A stretch of DNA of 13,054 nucleotides, from contig CAIWVT010000188.1 of the NCBI GenBank assembly GCA_903916135.1, forward strand, positions 1 through 13,054. The letters run 5' to 3'. This DNA comes from an uncultured bacterium. GTDB lineage: Bacteria > Bacteroidota > Bacteroidia > Bacteroidales > CAIWKO01. Every line of letters begins with the position of its first letter. Positions within the stretch are counted from its first letter, which is position 1. Below the pieces are notes generated by a model. The model was not told where the DNA came from and ran no database searches. It worked only from the letters and a program-made list of their open reading frames with translations. The position numbers and the translations under genes are program-made. Of this stretch, positions 12,249-13,054 are shown piece after piece.

Positions 12249-13054
12249 CTATAAAGGAATATTACCGTGTTTCTTTGGTGGATTCGATTTGCTTTTATTT
12301 TGAGTCATCTCCAAAGCTTGTATGAGTTTGAAACGTGTTTCTTTTGGATAAATAATCTCATCAATGTAGCCAAGTTCTGCTGCGCGATATGGATTTGAGA
12401 AGGTTTCGCGGTAATCTTCGATGGCTTTTTTCTTCTCTTCATCATTATTTAGGTTACGATGAATGATATTTACTGCACCTTCAGCACCCATCACGGCAAT
12501 CTCTGCAGCAGGGTAGGCGTAGTTGATATCTGCCCCAATATGTTTGCTCGACATCACATCATAAGCTCCGCCATACGCTTTACGTGTAATCACGGTAATC
12601 TTAGGTACCGTAGCTTCAGCAAAAGCATATAAGAGTTTCGCGCCATGCTTGATGATGCCGCCAAATTCTTGAACAGTACCCGGCATAAATCCCGGAACAT
12701 CCACAAAAGTTACCAAAGGAATGTTGAAGGCATCGCAGAAACGAACAAAACGCGCAGCCTTCACAGAAGAGTTAATGTCCAACACACCGGCAAGAAATGC
12801 AGGTTGATTGGCAATGATACCAACAGGTTTACCTGCGAGACGAGCAAAACCAACAATCATATTGAGCGCATAATATTGTTGAACTTCGAAAAAGTTGTGA
12901 TCGTCAACAACACTCAAGATGATATCTTTCATATCATAAGGCTTGTTGGGATCGTCGGGAATCAGGGTTTGAAGTTTTTCATCTTCGCGGCGAATGTTAT
13001 CAGTGCAAGGCTTCACAGGAGGGTCTTCCATATTGTTAGAAGGCAAGAAACTCA
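12249..13054 (-). CDS. Acyl-CoA carboxylase, carboxyltransferase (beta) subunit, C-terminal part
   Basis: The carboxyltransferase subunit moves CO2 from carboxybiotin to an acyl-CoA, typically propionyl-CoA to methylmalonyl-CoA. About 268 codons are present, the C-terminal half of a protein usually a little over 500 residues; the frame stays open to the window edge (SF precedes LPSNNMEDPP), so the gene is cut by the window and is not broken. Seen: VVDDHNFFEVQQYYALNMIV, GIIANQPAFLAGVLDINSS, FVDVPGFMPGTVQEFGGII, RKAYGGAYDVMSSKHIGAD, AVMGAEGAVNII and the ending KKHGNIPL, characteristic of the PccB/MmdA branch. The beta-barrel Gly-rich loops that form the oxyanion holes are intact. Substrate (propionyl- versus acetyl- or methylmalonyl-CoA) cannot be decided here. 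The biotin and biotin carboxylase partners would be outside the window. Confidence 0.92.
   Translation of the reverse strand, partial: SFLPSNNMEDPPVKPCTDNIRREDEKLQTLIPDDPNKPYDMKDIILSVVDDHNFFEVQQYYALNMIVGFARLAGKPVGIIANQPAFLAGVLDINSSVKAARFVRFCDAFNIPLVTFVDVPGFMPGTVQEFGGIIKHGAKLLYAFAEATVPKITVITRKAYGGAYDVMSSKHIGADINYAYPAAEIAVMGAEGAVNIIHRNLNNDEEKKKAIEDYRETFSNPYRAAELGYIDEIIYPKETRFKLIQALEMTQNKSKSNPPKKHGNIPL

Overview
The window comes from a low-GC member of the Bacteroidota. Evidence: a T9SS cargo protein with a type A C-terminal sorting domain, a PorP/SprF-family protein, a GldI-like FKBP lipoprotein, lipoproteins with SC-type lipoboxes, and the Bacteroidota -7 promoter element TAnnTTTG upstream of several genes. 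TGA ends four ordinary genes here and TGG is the working Trp codon, so the standard code applies. The genus cannot be named from this sequence.

Region 1 (1-2726) is a housekeeping block: an XRE-type regulator, nucleoside diphosphate kinase (ndk, converging on and overlapping the regulator), then nrnA (oligoribonuclease/pAp phosphatase) and an FKBP prolyl isomerase lipoprotein in one tight operon.

Region 2 (2727-3893) has no intact gene and is built of repeats: degenerate CACATAG repeats, short CCC-loop-GGG hairpins, a 14-unit array mixing two kinds of 21-bp unit, a nucleotidyltransferase pseudogene that the array runs into at its FGSYA motif, and a REP-like element (E1).

Region 3 (3894-6044) is one large T9SS-exported protein. 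Its C-terminal sorting domain is coded in strikingly C-rich, G-poor DNA. A second REP-like element (E2), in the same orientation as E1, follows 16 bp after its stop.

Region 4 (6045-7678) holds E2, a terminator-like hairpin, a second 21-bp array ending in a perfect 24-bp inverted copy, and a REP-associated tyrosine transposase (RAYT) flanked by inverted REP-like elements E3 and E4. The RAYT frame is complete except for two in-frame TGA codons, both at positions where relatives carry tryptophan. The four REP-like elements share a two-hairpin plan whose stems change in compensating pairs. This RAYT/REP system is the most notable content of the window.

Region 5 (7679-13054) returns to ordinary genes: a minus-strand pair of a small lipoprotein and an unusual ankyrin-repeat/beta-barrel protein, fabG on plus, and on minus a PorP/SprF protein, a response regulator with a long insertion in its receiver domain, and the C-terminal half of an acyl-CoA carboxylase carboxyltransferase subunit that runs off the window. 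Functionally, the PorP/SprF protein and the cargo protein belong to type IX secretion, the GldI-like protein probably helps fold envelope proteins, and FabG and the carboxylase belong to acyl-CoA metabolism. No single pathway unites the genes.
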